This document shows positions 7,895 to 17,234 of a stretch of DNA of 64,000 nt, in pieces. Under the pieces are notes generated by a model, which worked only from the letters and a program-made list of their open reading frames with translations, searched no databases and was not told the DNA's origin. A program made the translations under genes and the position numbers. Source of the DNA: an uncultured Desulfovibrionaceae bacterium (GTDB lineage Bacteria; Desulfobacterota; Desulfovibrionia; Desulfovibrionales; Desulfovibrionaceae); assembly GCA_949299515.1 (NCBI GenBank), contig CASGAP010000009.1, forward strand, positions 186,001 to 250,000, given 5' to 3'. Position 1 is the stretch's first letter. The number at the start of each line of letters is the position of its first letter.

Positions 7895-9619
7895 ATGGCA
7901 AGAACAAGCCGTGACGCTATTGCTGAAATTAAAGCGAAATTGAGCATGGTGGATTTGGCTCGTCGCTATCTTGAACTGCGGCCCATGGGCAACAGACTGG
8001 TGGCGCCGTGTCCGTTTCATCAGGAAACAAAGCCATCGTTTTCCATTAATGCGGATGAAGGTACGTATTATTGTTTCGGCTGTCAGGCGGCAGGCGATAT
8101 TTTTGATTTTTACGGCCGCATGAACGGCATGGATTTTCGGGAGACTTTGGAAGCGCTTGCCGAAGAAACAGGGGTGGAACTGCCGAAATTTCAAAAGGCG
8201 GACGGCTTTGCCCCGAAACAGGTTTCCCATAAGCAGGAAATGATGAAAATGCATGAAATTGCGGCGCATCATTACAAGCAAAATCTGCAGAAAAGCGAAA
8301 TTGCCCGCAGATATGTGGCAGAGCGGCAGATTTCCGATGATGTGCTGGAGCGTTTCGGCATAGGGTTCAGTACGGATTCCTGGCAGGCTTTGGCGGATAT
8401 CTTTAAGCGTTCCGGCTTTAATCTTGATGTGGGCGTGGAATGCGGATTATTGATGAAAAGCAAAAACGGCCGGTATTATGACCGGTTCCGCAATCGGCTT
8501 ATGTTTCCGATACGGGACGTGAACGGCAGGGCCATTGCTTTCGGCGGCCGTGTCATACCGCAGCTGGACGACGGGGAGAGCGCAAAATATCTGAATACGA
8601 ACGGCACTCCCATTTATAAAAAAAGTCAGCAGCTTTTTGGGCTGGATTTGGCGCGCCGCAGCGTTACTGCCCAAAAAAGCATAATGATAACCGAAGGGTA
8701 TATGGATGTTTTGACTTTGTACCAGTTCGGCTATACCAATGCCGTGGCTTGCCTCGGCACCAGCTTTCCCGAAGAGCAGGTTAAGCGCATAACCGAGCTG
8801 TCAAAAAATGTGGAACTGCTTTTTGACGGCGACAACCCCGGACGCGAAGCGGCGTTCAAAGCCTGCGGCAAACTGCTTGTGAAAGGCATAAGCTGCAAAG
8901 TGGTGCTTTTTCCGCCCAGTGACGATATAGACAGCCTGCTCAAGGAAAAAGGCAAGGAAGTTTTTGAAAATTTAAGAGCGAACAGTACGGAAGGATTGAC
9001 TTTTTGTATCCAAACCTTGAAAAAGCGATCCCCCAAGGATGCTGTTGAATGGTCGAGGGAGTTTTTGGGACAGATTGAAATGCCCGAACTTTTTCAGCCC
9101 ATGGCGACCAAATTGGCACTTGGACTCGGAATTGATGAAGCAGAGCTTCGCTTAGGTGTTGTCGAACACAAAAAGACGCAAAACGCCCGTACTGCCGTTC
9201 AGGCTGACGAGAAGGCAAAACCTGCCGCGCCGAAAAAAAAGACCGTGGACGCGGAAATTCTGACTGTTGCCACTCGTTATCCCCACCGTCTGCAGACTTT
9301 GCAGGAAATGGGGGCCGATCTTATCCTGGAATCGCCGAAAGCCAAGGCGTACTGGGATAAGCTTCTGCAGTATCCGGAAGAGGAAATTCTTCCTTTTTTG
9401 GATGACTCGGAAAAAGCTTTTTGGGTGAAATGCCGCAGCGCCGGCGCGCCGCCCCGCAACAACGAGGAAGGCGAACTTATGGCCGTGCAGCATTTAATCC
9501 AGGCCAAACAAAAAAAGTCCTATGTGCAGTCCATGGTAGCCGCCGTGCGTGAAAGCGGCGAGGACACACAAAAAGCATATCTTCGTGCATTGTATGCACA
9601 AGGGAGGAATAATGTCTAA
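7895..9619 (+). CDS. dnaG: DNA primase
   Basis: 574 residues. The N-terminal CHC2 zinc finger is intact (C39, H42, C60, C63). The catalytic core has a TOPRIM domain with the acidic EGYMDVL segment (about residue 265) and FDGDNPGR (about 308), which bind the catalytic metals. The shorter C-terminal region would be the DnaB-interacting domain. It makes RNA primers at the replication fork. AGGTGA precedes the ATG. The stop overlaps the rpoD start by 8 nt, so the two are probably translationally coupled. Confidence 0.97.
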   Translation: MARTSRDAIAEIKAKLSMVDLARRYLELRPMGNRLVAPCPFHQETKPSFSINADEGTYYCFGCQAAGDIFDFYGRMNGMDFRETLEALAEETGVELPKFQKADGFAPKQVSHKQEMMKMHEIAAHHYKQNLQKSEIARRYVAERQISDDVLERFGIGFSTDSWQALADIFKRSGFNLDVGVECGLLMKSKNGRYYDRFRNRLMFPIRDVNGRAIAFGGRVIPQLDDGESAKYLNTNGTPIYKKSQQLFGLDLARRSVTAQKSIMITEGYMDVLTLYQFGYTNAVACLGTSFPEEQVKRITELSKNVELLFDGDNPGREAAFKACGKLLVKGISCKVVLFPPSDDIDSLLKEKGKEVFENLRANSTEGLTFCIQTLKKRSPKDAVEWSREFLGQIEMPELFQPMATKLALGLGIDEAELRLGVVEHKKTQNARTAVQADEKAKPAAPKKKTVDAEILTVATRYPHRLQTLQEMGADLILESPKAKAYWDKLLQYPEEEILPFLDDSEKAFWVKCRSAGAPPRNNEEGELMAVQHLIQAKQKKSYVQSMVAAVRESGEDTQKAYLRALYAQGRNNV

Positions 9620-11435
9620 CAGCCTCAAAGAGGTTCCTCAAATAAAAGAACTTATGATGAAAGGCAGAAGCGTCGGCTATCTTGTTTCCGAAGAGATAGC
9701 CAAAAGCCTTCCGTCAGATTTGGCAACGTCCGAAAATGTCGAAGAGCTCATCGGCTTGTTCGAGTCCATGGAAATAGCCATTGTGGACAGCGAAAAAGAA
9801 GGGCAGTCTCTTAAGAAAAACCGTTCCGATCCGGATAATGAACCCGTGGATTCCGTTTTTGACGACGCCCTGGATTCTTCCTTGGATGAAGATTTGGATC
9901 TGAATGCCGATTTTTCGCTGGGTGATGACGGTACGGATTTTGCCGCCAGAAATACCGACCCTGTGCGTATGTATCTGCGCGAAATGGGGGCTGTGCCGCT
10001 TCTTGACCGTGACGGCGAAGTGGTTATTGCCAAAAAAATCGAAATCGGCGAAATGGACGTTCTGTATGCGCTGGTGGAAGTGCCTGTTGCCGTGGAAGAG
10101 CTTATCAGTGTAGGCAATGATTTGCAGCAGAACAGAATTAAGCTTAAAGACGTGGTAAAAACCATTGAAGAAGACGATCCCTGCGAAGACGAAATGAACC
10201 AGCGCCAAAGGGTTATCAACTTATTGCTCGATATTAAAGGCGTATACAACAAAAAGCAGAAAGTTTATGCCAAGCTTGACCTTTGCTGCGATCTGAATTC
10301 CGGCCACGTGCGCGAAATTCAGGATGAAATTTTGGAGTATAAGGAAGAAGTTGTCGACCGTCTGCGCGAAATCAAGCTGGAAAAAGCACTGCTTGACCGC
10401 ATTATTGAAACCGTGGAGGATTATGTGCGCCAAATGCGCAATTACCGCCGCGAAATTGCCGCCTATATTGCCGATACCGGCAAAAGCAAAGAGGAAATCG
10501 AAGCCTTCTTCCTCAGCCTTGAGCGCAAAGAAATCAATATGCAGGACGCTGCCAGAGAACTCAATATGAGCGTGGAAAAAATGTTTTCCTATAAAGAGCT
10601 TATTATGGGTAAAATCGAAAGCCTGCACCGCCTGCGCGACAAATGCTGCCATGATGTGGAAGATTTGGAAGAAGTGCTGTGGCGCATACGCCGCGGCACC
10701 AATGCCGCCATGCGCGCAAAGCAGGAGCTTATCCGTTCCAACCTGCGCCTTGTTGTCAGCATTGCCAAAAAATATACCAACCGCGGCCTGCAGTTCCTTG
10801 ATCTGATTCAGGAAGGCAATATCGGTTTGATGAAAGCCGTGGATAAGTTCGAATATCAGCGCGGTTATAAATTTTCCACCTATGCCACATGGTGGATACG
10901 TCAGGCCATTACCCGTGCCATTGCCGACCAGGCACGCACTATCCGCATTCCCGTGCATATGATCGAAACTATCAACAAACTGCACAGGACAACACGGTAT
11001 CTTGTGCAGGAACTTGGCCGCGATCCTACGCCGGAAGAAATTGCCGACAGAATGGATTATCCTGTGGACAAGGTGAAGAAAGTCCTGAAAATAGCCAAGG
11101 AACCCATTTCCTTAGAAACGCCCATCGGTGACGAAGAAGATTCCAGCCTCGGCGATTTTATTGAAGACAAAAAAGCCGTGGCGCCTGCGGACGAAGTGGT
11201 CAATACCAAACTTACCGAACAGATTGCCGCTGTGCTTGCCGATCTTACGCCAAGGGAAGAACAGGTGCTGCGCAAGCGTTTCGGTATCGGCGAAAAATCC
11301 GACCATACTTTGGAAGAAGTGGGCAAGCTGTTCAATGTAACCCGTGAACGTATCCGTCAGATCGAGGCAAAGGCTTTGCGCAAGCTTCGGCACCCCGTGC
11401 GCAGTCAGATGCTTCGTACCTATCACGACAATTAA
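9612..11435 (+). CDS. rpoD: RNA polymerase sigma factor RpoD (sigma-70)
   Basis: 607 residues from ATG 9612, chosen because GGGAGGAATA precedes it and [19 protein letters not shown] starts region 1.1; an in-frame ATG at 9549 lies inside dnaG. Region 1.2 ([16 protein letters not shown]) is at about 116. Regions 2.1-2.4 ([19 protein letters not shown] to [19 protein letters not shown]) span about 370-445. Region 4.2 ([19 protein letters not shown]) is near 566-595 and reads the -35 element. A non-conserved insert separates 1.2 from 2.1, as in primary proteobacterial sigmas. It is the housekeeping sigma and fits the TTGACA/TATACT-like promoters across this window. Confidence 0.97.
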   Translation: MSNSLKEVPQIKELMMKGRSVGYLVSEEIAKSLPSDLATSENVEELIGLFESMEIAIVDSEKEGQSLKKNRSDPDNEPVDSVFDDALDSSLDEDLDLNADFSLGDDGTDFAARNTDPVRMYLREMGAVPLLDRDGEVVIAKKIEIGEMDVLYALVEVPVAVEELISVGNDLQQNRIKLKDVVKTIEEDDPCEDEMNQRQRVINLLLDIKGVYNKKQKVYAKLDLCCDLNSGHVREIQDEILEYKEEVVDRLREIKLEKALLDRIIETVEDYVRQMRNYRREIAAYIADTGKSKEEIEAFFLSLERKEINMQDAARELNMSVEKMFSYKELIMGKIESLHRLRDKCCHDVEDLEEVLWRIRRGTNAAMRAKQELIRSNLRLVVSIAKKYTNRGLQFLDLIQEGNIGLMKAVDKFEYQRGYKFSTYATWWIRQAITRAIADQARTIRIPVHMIETINKLHRTTRYLVQELGRDPTPEEIADRMDYPVDKVKKVLKIAKEPISLETPIGDEEDSSLGDFIEDKKAVAPADEVVNTKLTEQIAAVLADLTPREEQVLRKRFGIGEKSDHTLEEVGKLFNVTRERIRQIEAKALRKLRHPVRSQMLRTYHDN

Positions 11436-11451
11436 TGGTTTCAGTATACGG

Positions 11452-11476
11452 AAAGAGAGCGCAAGCTCTCTTTTTT
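11452..11476 (+). terminator. Intrinsic terminator after rpoD
   Basis: Nine-bp stem AAAGAGAGC / GCTCTCTTT closed by a GCAA tetraloop and followed by T, 17 nt after the rpoD stop. Confidence 0.88.
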
Positions 11477-11534
11477 GTCGTGTTTTGCTTGACTTTGGCC
11501 TGCAGAAATAGCATTAAAAACTGATCGGTTATTC

Positions 11535-11561
11535 TAAAGTTTGCCCGGAAAAATCCGATAA
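11535..11561 (+). promoter_or_regulatory. Sigma-28 (FliA) flagellar-class promoter for the chemoreceptor gene
   Basis: TAAAGTTT (11535-11542), an 11-base spacer, then TCCGATAA (11554-11561). The family consensus is TAAAGTTT-N11-GCCGATAA, so only one base differs. The predicted start is near 11569, about 35 nt before the ATG of the chemoreceptor, which is the classic class of FliA target. Confidence 0.85.
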
Positions 11562-11602
11562 TTCTGTTATTGAATATCGTTATTGATAAAGATGGAGCCG
11601 TT

Positions 11603-12805
11603 ATGCAAAAGAAAATCGTCATATTGGCTGTGAGCCAGTGTTTGCTGGCGCTGTTCAGTATTTTGGTCGGCCTTGTTACCGGAGAAGGCTTGTTTGTTTA
11701 TTTGGGTATAGCCGTTACGGCTGTGTTGGGCGTTGCCGCGGCAAAATATGCGGTGCAGGACATTGCCGGCCCGGTACAAAAACTCGGACAGCAGATTGCA
11801 CAGCTTTCCGAAGAGGCCAATCTTTCACATTTTTTGGATAAAAGTTCATCGCTTGCGATTATTCGGTCAGCATTTTCCGGGCTTACGGAAGGCAAGCTGG
11901 CTTTGGTGGATGCTTCCAAAAATTCCGGCATTGACAACGAACTTTTGCAGGAAGTCTTCAATACGGTAAAAGAAACCAATTCCCTGGCTAATACCGTGGA
12001 CGAATATATTTTGACTTCTGCCGACGGCTGTCATAAACAGGCTTTGACCATTGCTTCGGTGGCTAAAAGCTTGAACGAAATGAATCTGGCAAATCTTGAC
12101 ATCAATAAAAGTACGGCATATGCGGCGGAACTTGCACAGCAAACCAAAATTAAAGCCGAAGACGGCGATCACTCTCTGAAAGAACTGACATCAGCGATTT
12201 TGGCTGTCAATGACAGTGCCGAATTTATGAAAAGCGGTATGTCCATGCTTTTGACGCACGCTAAAAATGTTAATGACATTATGAATGTTATTACGGAAAT
12301 CGCCGATCAAACCAATTTGCTGGCGCTGAACGCCGCTATTGAGGCCGCCCGTGCCGGTGAGGCAGGACGCGGTTTTTCCGTTGTTGCCGATGAGGTGCGC
12401 AAACTTGCCGAAAAAACCATGATGTCAACTACAGGGGTTGCCAATGCGGTGTCAGCCATTCAGCAGAGTGTGCAGCAGACAACGCAGCAGGTGGAAACAA
12501 CCGTGCAGAATGTAAATTATGCTACGGAGCTGGCTAAAAACTGCGAGTATGCCCTGCAGGAAATTCTGGAAATGGCGGAAAATTCTGCTGACCAGGTGCG
12601 CACCATAGCAACGGCAACGGAAGAACAGTCCGCGTCTTCGGAAGAAATCGCCAATACCGTAAAGCACGTGAACGATATTGCCATGGACAACGAAGCTTCC
12701 CTGGAAGAGGCAAAGCGCTCCACGTTCTTTATGCAGGCAGAACAGTCCCTGCTTACGGAACTTATGGATAAAGTAAAAGCCGAATTGGCGGAGCAGCGGG
12801 CGTAG
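11603..12805 (+). CDS. Methyl-accepting chemotaxis protein without a periplasmic sensor domain
   Basis: 400 residues from ATG 11603 (TGGAG upstream); an ATG 11 codons earlier has no ribosome site. Two hydrophobic segments (about residues 5-25 and 29-47) are separated by only a few residues, so no extracellular ligand domain exists. The cytoplasmic coiled-coil bundle has the hairpin tip [20 protein letters not shown] (about 233-252), followed by [20 protein letters not shown], which contacts CheA and CheW. The C-terminus ends LAEQRA with no CheR-binding pentapeptide evident. It must sense a cytoplasmic or membrane-state signal. Expression is predicted from the sigma-28 promoter. Confidence 0.93.
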   Translation: MQKKIVILAVSQCLLALFSILVGLVTGEGLFVYLGIAVTAVLGVAAAKYAVQDIAGPVQKLGQQIAQLSEEANLSHFLDKSSSLAIIRSAFSGLTEGKLALVDASKNSGIDNELLQEVFNTVKETNSLANTVDEYILTSADGCHKQALTIASVAKSLNEMNLANLDINKSTAYAAELAQQTKIKAEDGDHSLKELTSAILAVNDSAEFMKSGMSMLLTHAKNVNDIMNVITEIADQTNLLALNAAIEAARAGEAGRGFSVVADEVRKLAEKTMMSTTGVANAVSAIQQSVQQTTQQVETTVQNVNYATELAKNCEYALQEILEMAENSADQVRTIATATEEQSASSEEIANTVKHVNDIAMDNEASLEEAKRSTFFMQAEQSLLTELMDKVKAELAEQRA

Positions 12806-12830
12806 CCGGTTATTGTGCGCCATAATATAT

Positions 12831-12856
12831 AAAAGCCGCGTTTGACGCGGCTTTTT
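12831..12856 (+). terminator. Intrinsic terminator, chemoreceptor gene; probably bidirectional
   Basis: Ten-bp perfect stem AAAAGCCGCG / CGCGGCTTTT with loop TTTGA, then T. The flanking A and T runs let it also serve the convergent FkbM methyltransferase gene ending at 12867. Confidence 0.88.
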
Positions 12857-12866
12857 GCATTGTTGT

Positions 12867-13865
12867 TTATTGTATGCCGGCGGGAATGCCTATAAGTGTT
12901 GTTTCAAGGTGGGAGGCTGTCGGATCCAGGTTTCTGATCATGAAGCGGTAGCCCAGGTTCAGGCTTTCAATAACCGGTTTTATTTCAAAGAATTCTTGCG
13001 GAGTGTGATAAATGGCAATGGACAGCAGTGGCTTGTCCTCTTTCAGGATATTGATTGCTCCGTTTATTGCATTGTAAGCGGCTCCTTCCACATCCATTTT
13101 TATCCAGCCTATTTTATTTTGTCTGTCGGCAAAAAGGCTGTCCAGCGTTGATATACGCACAGGTATTCCTGTTTTTGTGTCAATATTGGCAATTGTATTG
13201 TAATGCTTTGTGTCGGTTATGGTTATTTCCCCGTCGGTATCCGAAACACCGCAGTTGAGAAATGTTACTTTTGACGTATCGATATTATTGTTTCTTAAAT
13301 TTTCATAAAGAATTTTTTCTGCGGACGGCAGCAGTTCGATGCTGTAAACGTGTGCCGGGCTGTATTCGTTCATAATAAGACAGGAATCGCCGTGAAACGC
13401 GCCGCAGTCAATGAAAATTTTATCTTTGATATATTCGGCGGCTGCAGGCGGCAGCAGTTTCAGGCCGTGGTGATAAAAGAATACCTCCGCAGAGTATTTT
13501 TCGGAAAATGCGTATTTTTTTTTGATGGCGGGCAGTTCTGACAGCCATCTGTCTTTTTCTTTTTGTTCGTTTTCGGTTAAGAAAAAACTGTATCTGTCTT
13601 TACTCATATTGAAATTTTTTAATGGCAGATAAACAAACTGTTCGTGTTTTTTGCTGACAATTTCCTGATCTTCCTGCGGCAGGCCGTGTTTTAATTTTTC
13701 AATGTCTGCGGGCATATTGTTATGCAGTTGGTATTCTTTAAAATTATCGCCAAAATCCGAAAAATTTACTATGCCGTAGCGGGTTATATTATACTCTCTG
13801 GGAAAGGCTTTTTTATATAAATGCCGTATGATGTTTTTATAGATTTTGGTGATAAATGAAGCCAT
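12867..13865 (-). CDS. FkbM-family SAM-dependent methyltransferase
   Basis: 332 residues. The C-terminal half is a FkbM methyltransferase domain: the SAM-binding IFIDCGAFHGDSCL motif (about 150), the acidic end of strand two (VYSIELLPSAEK), and WIKMDVEGAAYNAINGA (about 255), the diagnostic FkbM KMDVEGAE-like motif. The first about 110 residues are basic and non-conserved. FkbM enzymes O-methylate sugars or small metabolites, often in surface glycans. It begins 21 nt after the proB stop on the same strand, so it could be the last gene of the obg-proB unit, though it looks functionally unrelated and slightly more AT-rich. GGAG lies before the ATG. Confidence 0.85.
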   Translation of the reverse strand: MASFITKIYKNIIRHLYKKAFPREYNITRYGIVNFSDFGDNFKEYQLHNNMPADIEKLKHGLPQEDQEIVSKKHEQFVYLPLKNFNMSKDRYSFFLTENEQKEKDRWLSELPAIKKKYAFSEKYSAEVFFYHHGLKLLPPAAAEYIKDKIFIDCGAFHGDSCLIMNEYSPAHVYSIELLPSAEKILYENLRNNNIDTSKVTFLNCGVSDTDGEITITDTKHYNTIANIDTKTGIPVRISTLDSLFADRQNKIGWIKMDVEGAAYNAINGAINILKEDKPLLSIAIYHTPQEFFEIKPVIESLNLGYRFMIRNLDPTASHLETTLIGIPAGIQ

Positions 13866-13886
13866 ATGTTTTTCTCCGGTTATTTG

Positions 13887-15026
13887 CTATATTGCTGCGT
13901 GCAGGAGCAGATTGTCGCGGTGTATGACTTCGGGGTAATGGGCATTGCCGAGAACGGCGGCAACTTCTATTCTGCTAAGCCCCTGGATTTTTCTGAGGTC
14001 TGCGGCAGAATAGTTGGAAAGCCCCACAGCGATTTTTTTGTCTTGGTGCATGACCGCAACCAAGGCGCCTGCGCCGAAATTGCCTTCGACACGTGTTATG
14101 CCGCCGGGGAGCAGGCTTTTGCCGTTTTCGTTCAGGGCGATGTATGCGCCTTCGTCAACGGCAATAATGCCTTGGGCGTCCGATTGGTAGGCAAGCCAGT
14201 ATTTTCTGCGGGATACCGGTTCGGAGGTGTGGCATATCCACGTACCGATTTTTTCGCCGGCAAAAGCCCGCAAAATAATATCCGGCTCTTTTCCTGGAAT
14301 AATCAGCGTAGGCACGCCAAGCTGAGCGGAACGGCGTGCGGAAAGCAGTTTGGAATACATACCGCCGGTGCCGACGCTTGTTTTGCCGCCGCACAGTTCA
14401 TCCAAATTCAGTTCCTGGATATTTTCCACAAATTCCATGATAGGAATTTGTTCGTCCGGGTGTTTCAGCGGGTTTTTGGCAAGTACGCCCTTGGTGGACG
14501 TTAAATTAATGGACAGGTCTGCTTCCACAATATTGCAGAGCAGGCTGGCCAGAGCGTCGTTGTCGCCGAATTTCAGCTCATGGATTACTACGGTGTCGTT
14601 TTCGTTCACAATGGGTACGGTATTCCACTGCATGAGCTGGCGGAAGGTATTTTTGGCATTTAAAAAACGTTCGCGGCTTCTTAAATCGTCGCGGGTAAGC
14701 AGAATTTGTGCGCAGAGCAGACCGTGTTTTAAAAATAAGTCTTCGTATTCGCGCATGAGCCTGCCCTGTCCGATGGCGGCGGCGCCCTGCTTGCCTGCCA
14801 ATCCTTCGATTTTAATGCCTGTTCCCAAAGCTTTTTTGCCGGCCGCTACGGCTCCGGAACTGACTAAGCATACGTGCCTGCCCTGTTTCTGCAGGGCTGC
14901 TATCTGACTGACCAGGTTTTCCAAGACAGGATAGGATAAGCCGTTTTCGTCAGTCAGTACGGCTGACCCGACTTTGATGATAATGTTTTTTGCTTTTTGC
15001 AGGGCAGTATGTTTAGCGTGTTCCAT
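13887..15026 (-). CDS. proB: Glutamate 5-kinase with PUA domain
   Basis: 379 residues. The N-terminal amino-acid-kinase domain starts with IIIKVGSAVLTDENGLS and includes VSSGAVAAGKKALG and VNENDTVV, which bind ATP and glutamate. The C-terminal PUA domain (about 285-370, GITRVEGNFGAGALV) is typical of the long ProB form. It phosphorylates glutamate in the first step of proline synthesis; proC, the last step, lies at 39.1 kb, and proA is not in the window. It starts 2 nt after the obg stop, so the two are tightly coupled. Confidence 0.95.
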   Translation of the reverse strand: MEHAKHTALQKAKNIIIKVGSAVLTDENGLSYPVLENLVSQIAALQKQGRHVCLVSSGAVAAGKKALGTGIKIEGLAGKQGAAAIGQGRLMREYEDLFLKHGLLCAQILLTRDDLRSRERFLNAKNTFRQLMQWNTVPIVNENDTVVIHELKFGDNDALASLLCNIVEADLSINLTSTKGVLAKNPLKHPDEQIPIMEFVENIQELNLDELCGGKTSVGTGGMYSKLLSARRSAQLGVPTLIIPGKEPDIILRAFAGEKIGTWICHTSEPVSRRKYWLAYQSDAQGIIAVDEGAYIALNENGKSLLPGGITRVEGNFGAGALVAVMHQDKKIAVGLSNYSAADLRKIQGLSRIEVAAVLGNAHYPEVIHRDNLLLHAAI

Positions 15027-15028
15027 GG

Positions 15029-16132
15029 TTAATCCCGTACATAGTAAACTTCGATTTCGGGGAATTCTTCGTCCTCGGGCAGTTCTTCTTCCTGATAGTG
15101 GATAAGCGGCTCGTTTATGTCCAGTTCACCGCGCAGTTCCCACATTTTGCGGACAAGCTCTTCGAGGCCTGTTCCTTCCTTGGCACTGATAAAGAACATT
15201 TCGCGGTGTTCTTTTTGGGCCAGTTCTTTTACGGCCTGCAGTTCCTCCTCTGAAAGCAGATCTATTTTGTTGATGACTTCTATCTGTTTTCTGGAGGAAA
15301 GTTCTTCGTCAAAAAGGCGCAGTTCTTCGTTAATCAAATCAAAACCGGCAAAAGGATAGTCGTTTTTGTTGATGTCCTGGGCTGAAAGGATATGCACAAG
15401 AAAACGCGTGCGTTCCACGTGTTTTAAAAATCTGTCGCCAAGGCCGAGGCCGGCATGCGCACCTTCGATAAGTCCGGGAATATCGGCGATTATCATGCGG
15501 TTGTCCGGATCGTATTCGTCAATGATGACGCCTAAGTTCGGGCTTAGCGTGGTAAAAGGGTAGTCGGCAATTTTGGGTTTTGCCGCGGAAATTTGGGAAA
15601 GGAACGTGGATTTTCCCGCGTTGGGCAAACCGAGCAGTCCGGCATCGGCAAGGATTTTCAGTTCAAGACGCAGGGATTTTTGTTCGCCTTCTTCGCCCTT
15701 TTGCGCAAAGCGCGGAGCACGGTTTGTGGAGGATTTAAAGTGCTCGTTGCCTTTGCCGCCGCGGCCGCCCTGGGCAATAAGCACGCAGGCTTCGGGGTCG
15801 GAAAGGTCGGCAATAAGAATTTCTTCAAATTCAGTGCGTTCAAAAATCTGTGTGCCTACGGGAAATTCCAGAATGAGGTCTTCGCCTTTTCTGCCGTCGC
15901 ATTGGCTGCCTTGGCCGTCACTGCCGTTTTTTGCTTCATAGGTGCGCTTGAGACGGAAGTCGTACAGTGAGTGCAGACGGTTTGTGGCTTTTGCGTAAAT
16001 GGAAGCACCGTCGCCGCCGTTGCCGCCGTCCGGACCGCCGCGGGGGATAAATTTTTCACGTCTGAAAGACATACAGCCATTTCCGCCCTTGCCTGCTTTT
16101 ACTTGGATAAGGGCTTCATCGACAAAACGCAT
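15029..16132 (-). CDS. obg: GTPase Obg/CgtA
   Basis: 367 residues. The glycine-rich Obg fold covers about residues 1-158 (GKGGNGCMSFRREKFIPRGG and repeats of GG turns). The G domain has G1 GLPNAGKST (about 166), G3 DIPGLIEGA (about 214) and G4 NKID (about 286). A short acidic C-terminal tail (EEELPEDEEFPEIE) follows. It is an essential ribosome-associated GTPase in 50S maturation and stress signalling. The gene lies in the conserved rplU-rpmA-obg-proB order, with an intrinsic terminator between rpmA and obg. Confidence 0.96.
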   Translation of the reverse strand: MRFVDEALIQVKAGKGGNGCMSFRREKFIPRGGPDGGNGGDGASIYAKATNRLHSLYDFRLKRTYEAKNGSDGQGSQCDGRKGEDLILEFPVGTQIFERTEFEEILIADLSDPEACVLIAQGGRGGKGNEHFKSSTNRAPRFAQKGEEGEQKSLRLELKILADAGLLGLPNAGKSTFLSQISAAKPKIADYPFTTLSPNLGVIIDEYDPDNRMIIADIPGLIEGAHAGLGLGDRFLKHVERTRFLVHILSAQDINKNDYPFAGFDLINEELRLFDEELSSRKQIEVINKIDLLSEEELQAVKELAQKEHREMFFISAKEGTGLEELVRKMWELRGELDINEPLIHYQEEELPEDEEFPEIEVYYVRD

Positions 16133-16152
16133 AATAACTCCGTAATACTAGT

Positions 16153-16187
16153 AAAAAAGGCGAGAAGAAAGAAATTCTTCTCGCCTT
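16153..16187 (-). terminator. Intrinsic terminator between rpmA and obg
   Basis: On the minus strand, a 13-bp perfect stem AAGGCGAGAAGAA / TTCTTCTCGCCTT with a 5-nt loop is followed by TTTTTT. It lies 20 nt after the rpmA stop and should reduce obg-proB transcription relative to the two ribosomal protein genes. Confidence 0.88.
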
Positions 16188-16207
16188 GAAATGAGAATTT
16201 GCCAAAA

Positions 16208-16486
16208 TTAAGCAGTAGCAGCTTCGGCAGGAACAATATGTACACGCTTATGTTCTTTGCGTTTGCGTACAAATGTTTCAAACTGAACGGTACCTTCCAC
16301 TTTGGCAAAAAGGGTATAGTCACGACCCATACCTACGTTTTCACCGGGGAAAATACGTGTGCCGAGCTGGCGAACCAAAATATTGCCAGCGAGAACTTTT
16401 TGACCGCCGAAGCGTTTCACGCCTCGTCTTTGTCCTTCACTATCACGACCGTTACGGGAACTCCCGCCTGCTTTCTTGTGAGCCAT
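16208..16486 (-). CDS. rpmA: 50S ribosomal protein L27
   Basis: 92 residues beginning [20 protein letters not shown], the canonical L27 N-terminus that reaches the peptidyl-transferase centre. There is no Firmicute-type cleavable N-terminal extension. The central [20 protein letters not shown] and GRDYTLFA segments are standard. It follows rplU by 18 nt with a good ribosome site (AAAGGAG). Confidence 0.97.
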   Translation of the reverse strand: MAHKKAGGSSRNGRDSEGQRRGVKRFGGQKVLAGNILVRQLGTRIFPGENVGMGRDYTLFAKVEGTVQFETFVRKRKEHKRVHIVPAEAATA

Positions 16487-16504
16487 GATTAACTCCTTTT
16501 ATTC

Positions 16505-16813
16505 TTACGCATTAATGCCCGTAATGGTGAGGGCAGTGTAATCCTGACGATGACCTTGGGTCTTGCGGTAGGATTTACGGCGATGTTTTTTGAAAACAAT
16601 AATTTTTTCTCCGCGGCCGTGTTCGGTAACTTTTGCGGTTACTTTGGCGCCTTCGATGTACGGAGCGCCGAATTTGGCGCTGTCGCCGCCGAGCATGACA
16701 ACGCGGTCAAAAGTTACTTCGTTGCCGATTTCAGCAGCAAGTCTGTCAATAACAATTTTATTGCCTTCCTGAACACGGAATTGTTTTCCGCAAGTTTCGA
16801 TAATAGCGTACAT
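16505..16813 (-). CDS. rplU: 50S ribosomal protein L21
   Basis: 102 residues, normal length. It starts [20 protein letters not shown], and the C-terminal [19 protein letters not shown] is the L21 signature that binds 23S rRNA. GGAGGT precedes the ATG. It is the first gene of the rplU-rpmA-(terminator)-obg-proB unit and has a clear promoter about 30-55 nt upstream. Confidence 0.97.
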   Translation of the reverse strand: MYAIIETCGKQFRVQEGNKIVIDRLAAEIGNEVTFDRVVMLGGDSAKFGAPYIEGAKVTAKVTEHGRGEKIIVFKKHRRKSYRKTQGHRQDYTALTITGINA

Positions 16814-16840
16814 TCAAACCTCCGAAAAAAAGAGAAATGA

Positions 16841-16869
16841 AAAATAGCGTGACTATAGAAAAAAGTCAA
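16841..16869 (-). promoter_or_regulatory. Sigma-70 promoter of rplU-rpmA
   Basis: Minus strand: -35 TTGACT (16869-16864), 17-bp spacer, -10 TATTTT (16846-16841). The predicted start is about 20 nt before the rplU start codon. Confidence 0.72.
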
Positions 16870-16924
16870 GAATTATTTTCCCTTTTTTCGTCATAGAAAA
16901 TTGATTTTTTCATGCAAGCATGAA

Positions 16925-16938
16925 TTGATTTTTATCAA
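16925..16938. promoter_or_regulatory. FNR/CRP-type palindrome TTGATTTTTATCAA
   Basis: Perfect match to TTGAT-N4-ATCAA, the binding site of FNR-class regulators, extended by one base on each side (A...T). It lies about 95 bp upstream of the predicted rplU start and about 50 bp beyond the end of the small gene at 16988-17128. A second inverted repeat, TTCATGC-AA-GCATGAA (16909-16924), abuts it. Which gene it controls is unclear, and chance occurrence in AT-rich DNA is possible. Confidence 0.4.
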
Positions 16939-16987
16939 TCGCCATAAGCTGGTGTACGGGGAAACTTACGGCAACGCTAAAAACGGC

Positions 16988-17128
16988 TTAGTGGTGAACG
17001 TGTTCACCTTTTTTGATTCTGTAAACGATAGCGGCTAACATGATTGCAAAATAAATGAAAATAAGGCTCACGCCAAGAAAACCTTGGGGGGTGGAGTGCA
17101 TAACATTTTCCATAAGCTGTGCAAACAT
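16988..17128 (-). CDS. Small membrane protein, 46 residues
   Basis: A very small gene with an almost ideal ribosome site (AAGGAGGTCGAT directly before the ATG) and its own promoter-like elements upstream. The product starts MFAQLMENVMHSTPQGFLGV, has one hydrophobic span (about residues 17-36, FLGVSLIFIYFAIMLAAIVY), and ends in the basic, His-rich tail RIKKGEHVHH. It resembles in layout the 63-residue protein at 4391-4582: an amphipathic N-terminus, one span, and a His-ending tail. I do not recognise a family. The strong translation signal makes it credible despite its size. Confidence 0.7.
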   Translation of the reverse strand: MFAQLMENVMHSTPQGFLGVSLIFIYFAIMLAAIVYRIKKGEHVHH

Positions 17129-17179
17129 ATCGACCTCCTTTTGTTCCCTGTGCGAGGGTATGGTACACAGTGAACGAGG

Positions 17180-17209
17180 TATAATGGCTTAATTTTTGTG
17201 TTTGGTCAA
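17180..17209 (-). promoter_or_regulatory. Sigma-70 promoter for the 46-residue membrane protein
   Basis: Minus strand -35 TTGACC (17209-17204), 18-bp spacer, -10 ATTATA (17185-17180), about 50 nt before the start codon. Confidence 0.5.
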
Positions 17210-17234
17210 GAAAATTTTAAGGCTTTGCGCCGGG

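Noticed and set aside
16993..17008. Inverted repeat GGTGAAC-GT-GTTCACC at the end of the 46-residue gene
   Set aside because: It is inside the coding sequence with no T run after it, so not a terminator.
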